Origin: JAENWH01 sp038248745
GTDB taxonomy: Bacteria > Bacillota > Clostridia > Peptostreptococcales > Anaerovoracaceae
Length of the DNA: 7,064 nt
Reading direction: 5' to 3'
Assembly (NCBI GenBank): GCA_038248745.1
Contig: JBBRXC010000088.1
Coordinates: 1-7,064 of the forward strand
The notes under the pieces were generated by a model that searched no databases, had not been told where the DNA came from, and was given only the letters and a program-made list of their open reading frames with translations. This document shows, in pieces, positions 6,264 through 7,064 of this stretch. The position numbers and the translations under genes were made by a program. The first letter of the stretch is position 1; every line of letters starts with the position of its first letter.

Positions 6264-6848
6264 TTATTTAGCTGCTGGCTTTTTAGTCGCTGCTTTTTTA
6301 ACTACAGGTTTTGTTGCTGTTACTGCTTTTTTTGCTACCGTCTTTTTTTCAACTGGCGCTTTTGCTTTTGCTGGCGCTTTTGCTTTTGCTGGTGCTTTTG
6401 CTTTTGCTGGCGCTTTTGCTTTTGTCTTTGCCTCTGTTGGTGCTTTTGCTTTCGCTGGCGCCTTTGTTGAAGCTTTTATTTTTTCAGCCGTTTCATCAGT
6501 TGTCTTCACGACTGATTTTTTGGTAGGTTCTTTCGCCTCACCCGTTAGTGATGTGATTTCTACCATTGTATATGGTTGTCTATGGCCCTGTTTCTTTCTA
6601 TAGTCTTTCTTTGACTTATACTTGAAGATAATAACCTTCTCAGCTTTGCCATTTTCAACTACACTGCCAAAAACCTTTGTTTCGTTCAGGTAAGGAGTTC
6701 CAACTTGAACCTCTTTGCCATTCGCTAGTACCATTACCTTGTCAAATTCGATGACAGCTCCAGCCTCAAACTTAAGTTTTTCAACTGTGATAACGTCTCC
6801 TTCTTGAACTCTGTACTGTTTTCCACCTGTTTCAATTACTGCATACAT
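6264..6848 (-). CDS. rplU: 50S ribosomal protein L21 with long Lys/Ala/Pro-rich C-terminal tail
   Basis: L21 binds 23S rRNA and contacts L20. Residues 1 to about 103 are a complete L21: MYAVIETGGKQYRVQEGD at the N-terminus, YLNETKVFGSVVE near the middle, and the RNA-binding segment KYKSKKDYRKKQGHRQPYT at 76-94. Typical bacterial L21 ends near here; this one continues for about 91 residues (104-194). That tail has 28 Lys, no Arg and only 7 acidic residues, with AKAKAP repeats at about 132-165, like a histone H1 or alanine/lysine-rich tail. It is probably disordered and binds nucleic acid non-specifically, which is inference. The frame stays open with no stop, so the tail appears genuine. AGGAGG (6864-6859) lies 10 nt before the ATG. 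It is first in the rplU-rpmA-obgE unit and follows a candidate leader. Confidence 0.95.
   Translation of the reverse strand: MYAVIETGGKQYRVQEGDVITVEKLKFEAGAVIEFDKVMVLANGKEVQVGTPYLNETKVFGSVVENGKAEKVIIFKYKSKKDYRKKQGHRQPYTMVEITSLTGEAKEPTKKSVVKTTDETAEKIKASTKAPAKAKAPTEAKTKAKAPAKAKAPAKAKAPAKAKAPVEKKTVAKKAVTATKPVVKKAATKKPAAK
6355..6474. repeat. 18-bp tandem repeats encoding AKAKAP units in L21
   Basis: The plus strand carries the unit GGCGCTTTTGCTTTTGCT at 6355-6372 and 6373-6390, one base different at 6391-6408 (GGTGC...), and with the last bases changed at 6409-6426. After a 12-bp diverged spacer, two more degenerate copies lie at 6439-6456 and 6457-6474. The unit is six codons, so gain or loss of copies keeps the L21 frame and only alters tail length. 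This is not a CRISPR array: there are no unique spacers. Confidence 0.9.
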
Positions 6849-6858
6849 ACTTTCTTTA

Positions 6859-6931
6859 CCTCCTCAATCCAGTCTCGCCATCTAAGGTATCCCGAGGGAT
6901 TTACAAAAACCCATTCTGAGCGGCTTACAGT
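6859..6931 (-). promoter_or_regulatory. Candidate L21-type mRNA leader with possible anti-Shine-Dalgarno
   Basis: About 80 nt lie between the predicted transcription start and the rplU ATG. This is the position of the L21 leader (autoregulatory element) known upstream of rplU in low-GC Gram-positives. On the minus strand GGG(6912-6910)...CCC(6898-6896) closes a small hairpin with an A/U-rich upper stem. Further on, UACCUU (6889-6884) can pair with the GAGGUA that overlaps the ribosome binding site (6862-6857), which would hide it. I cannot run a covariance model, so the family match is inferred from position and layout. Confidence 0.5.
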
Positions 6932-6936
6932 GATAT

Positions 6937-6965
6937 ATACTATCATAAACCCCTATCCGTGTCAA
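6937..6965 (-). promoter_or_regulatory. Sigma-A promoter for rplU-rpmA-obgE
   Basis: On the minus strand a perfect TTGACA (6965-6960) is followed after exactly 17 bp by TAGTAT (6942-6937; four of six consensus bases). The predicted start is near 6931, leaving a leader of about 80 nt. The -35 lies 9 nt past the stop of the partial upstream gene. No hairpin terminator separates that gene from the promoter, so some read-through is possible. Confidence 0.75.
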
Positions 6966-6974
6966 TGGATTTGA

Positions 6975-7064
6975 TTAATTATTTTTGTCTTTCTTTTCGT
7001 AATGCACGTGTAGCAATTCATGGGCTTTGTCTTTCACAATTCTATCATAGACGGACTCAATCAC
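6975..7064 (-). CDS. C-terminal end of an unidentified protein (5' part outside window)
   Basis: Only this minus-strand frame is open across the window's last 90 bases, giving 29 residues that begin VIESVYDRIV and end HYEKKDKNN before TAA (6977-6975). The other two frames stop within the first few codons, which supports a genuine gene end. The peptide is charged, with no signature I recognise. A ribonuclease G-type gene often lies upstream of rplU in clostridia, but nothing in this fragment confirms that. It belongs upstream of rplU on the same strand. Confidence 0.5.
   Translation of the reverse strand: MIESVYDRIVKDKAHELLHVHYEKKDKNN

Noticed and set aside
6355..6474. CRISPR-like or satellite array
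   Set aside because: The repeats are contiguous 18-bp units without unique spacers and lie in frame inside rplU.
6261..6526. Plus-strand open frames rich in Cys/Phe/Trp or in Leu opposite rplU
   Set aside because: These are antisense shadows of the Lys/Ala/Pro repeat codons, with low-complexity composition and no credible start context.

Overview
The window reads as a low-GC, Gram-positive Clostridia-type chromosome. The evidence is AT-rich coding, strong GGAGG-type ribosome binding sites, consensus sigma-A promoters (TTGACA/TTGACT with 17-bp spacers) and a ribosomal protein L21 / L27 / Obg GTPase cluster. The gene families would suit an acetogen or Eubacteriaceae-like clostridium, but that placement is inference. 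The window is densely coding, and no stretch over 300 bases lacks a gene.

Reading along the minus strand from the right edge: the last 29 codons of an unidentified gene (6975-7064); a consensus promoter and an approximately 80-nt leader; rplU (L21, with an unusual Lys/Ala/Pro tail partly encoded by 18-bp tandem repeats); rpmA (L27); a hairpin resembling an intrinsic terminator or attenuator; and obgE, ending at a strong, probably bidirectional terminator. A plus-strand gene for an XRE-type regulator with a LexA/S24-like C-terminal domain converges on obgE at that terminator. It is transcribed divergently from a second minus-strand operon: an HD-domain protein, a large radical SAM protein and its small DUF2344 partner, with overlapping ends. 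After these comes comEA on its own promoter, cut by the left edge.

The right half is core translation machinery: two 50S proteins and the GTPase that assists 50S assembly. The left half holds a conserved but functionally unassigned radical SAM pair, plus the DNA-uptake protein ComEA. In many clostridia the radical SAM pair lies next to rplU; here an XRE gene and an HD gene sit between them.

I found no mobile element, tRNA, rRNA or CRISPR array, and no strong case for a wholly new system. The best leads are the lysine-rich L21 tail, the joint absence of the L27 leader peptide and of the Prp protease gene that normally accompanies it, the XRE-S24 regulator with an apparently lost catalytic lysine, and the radical SAM/DUF2344/HD operon of unknown function.
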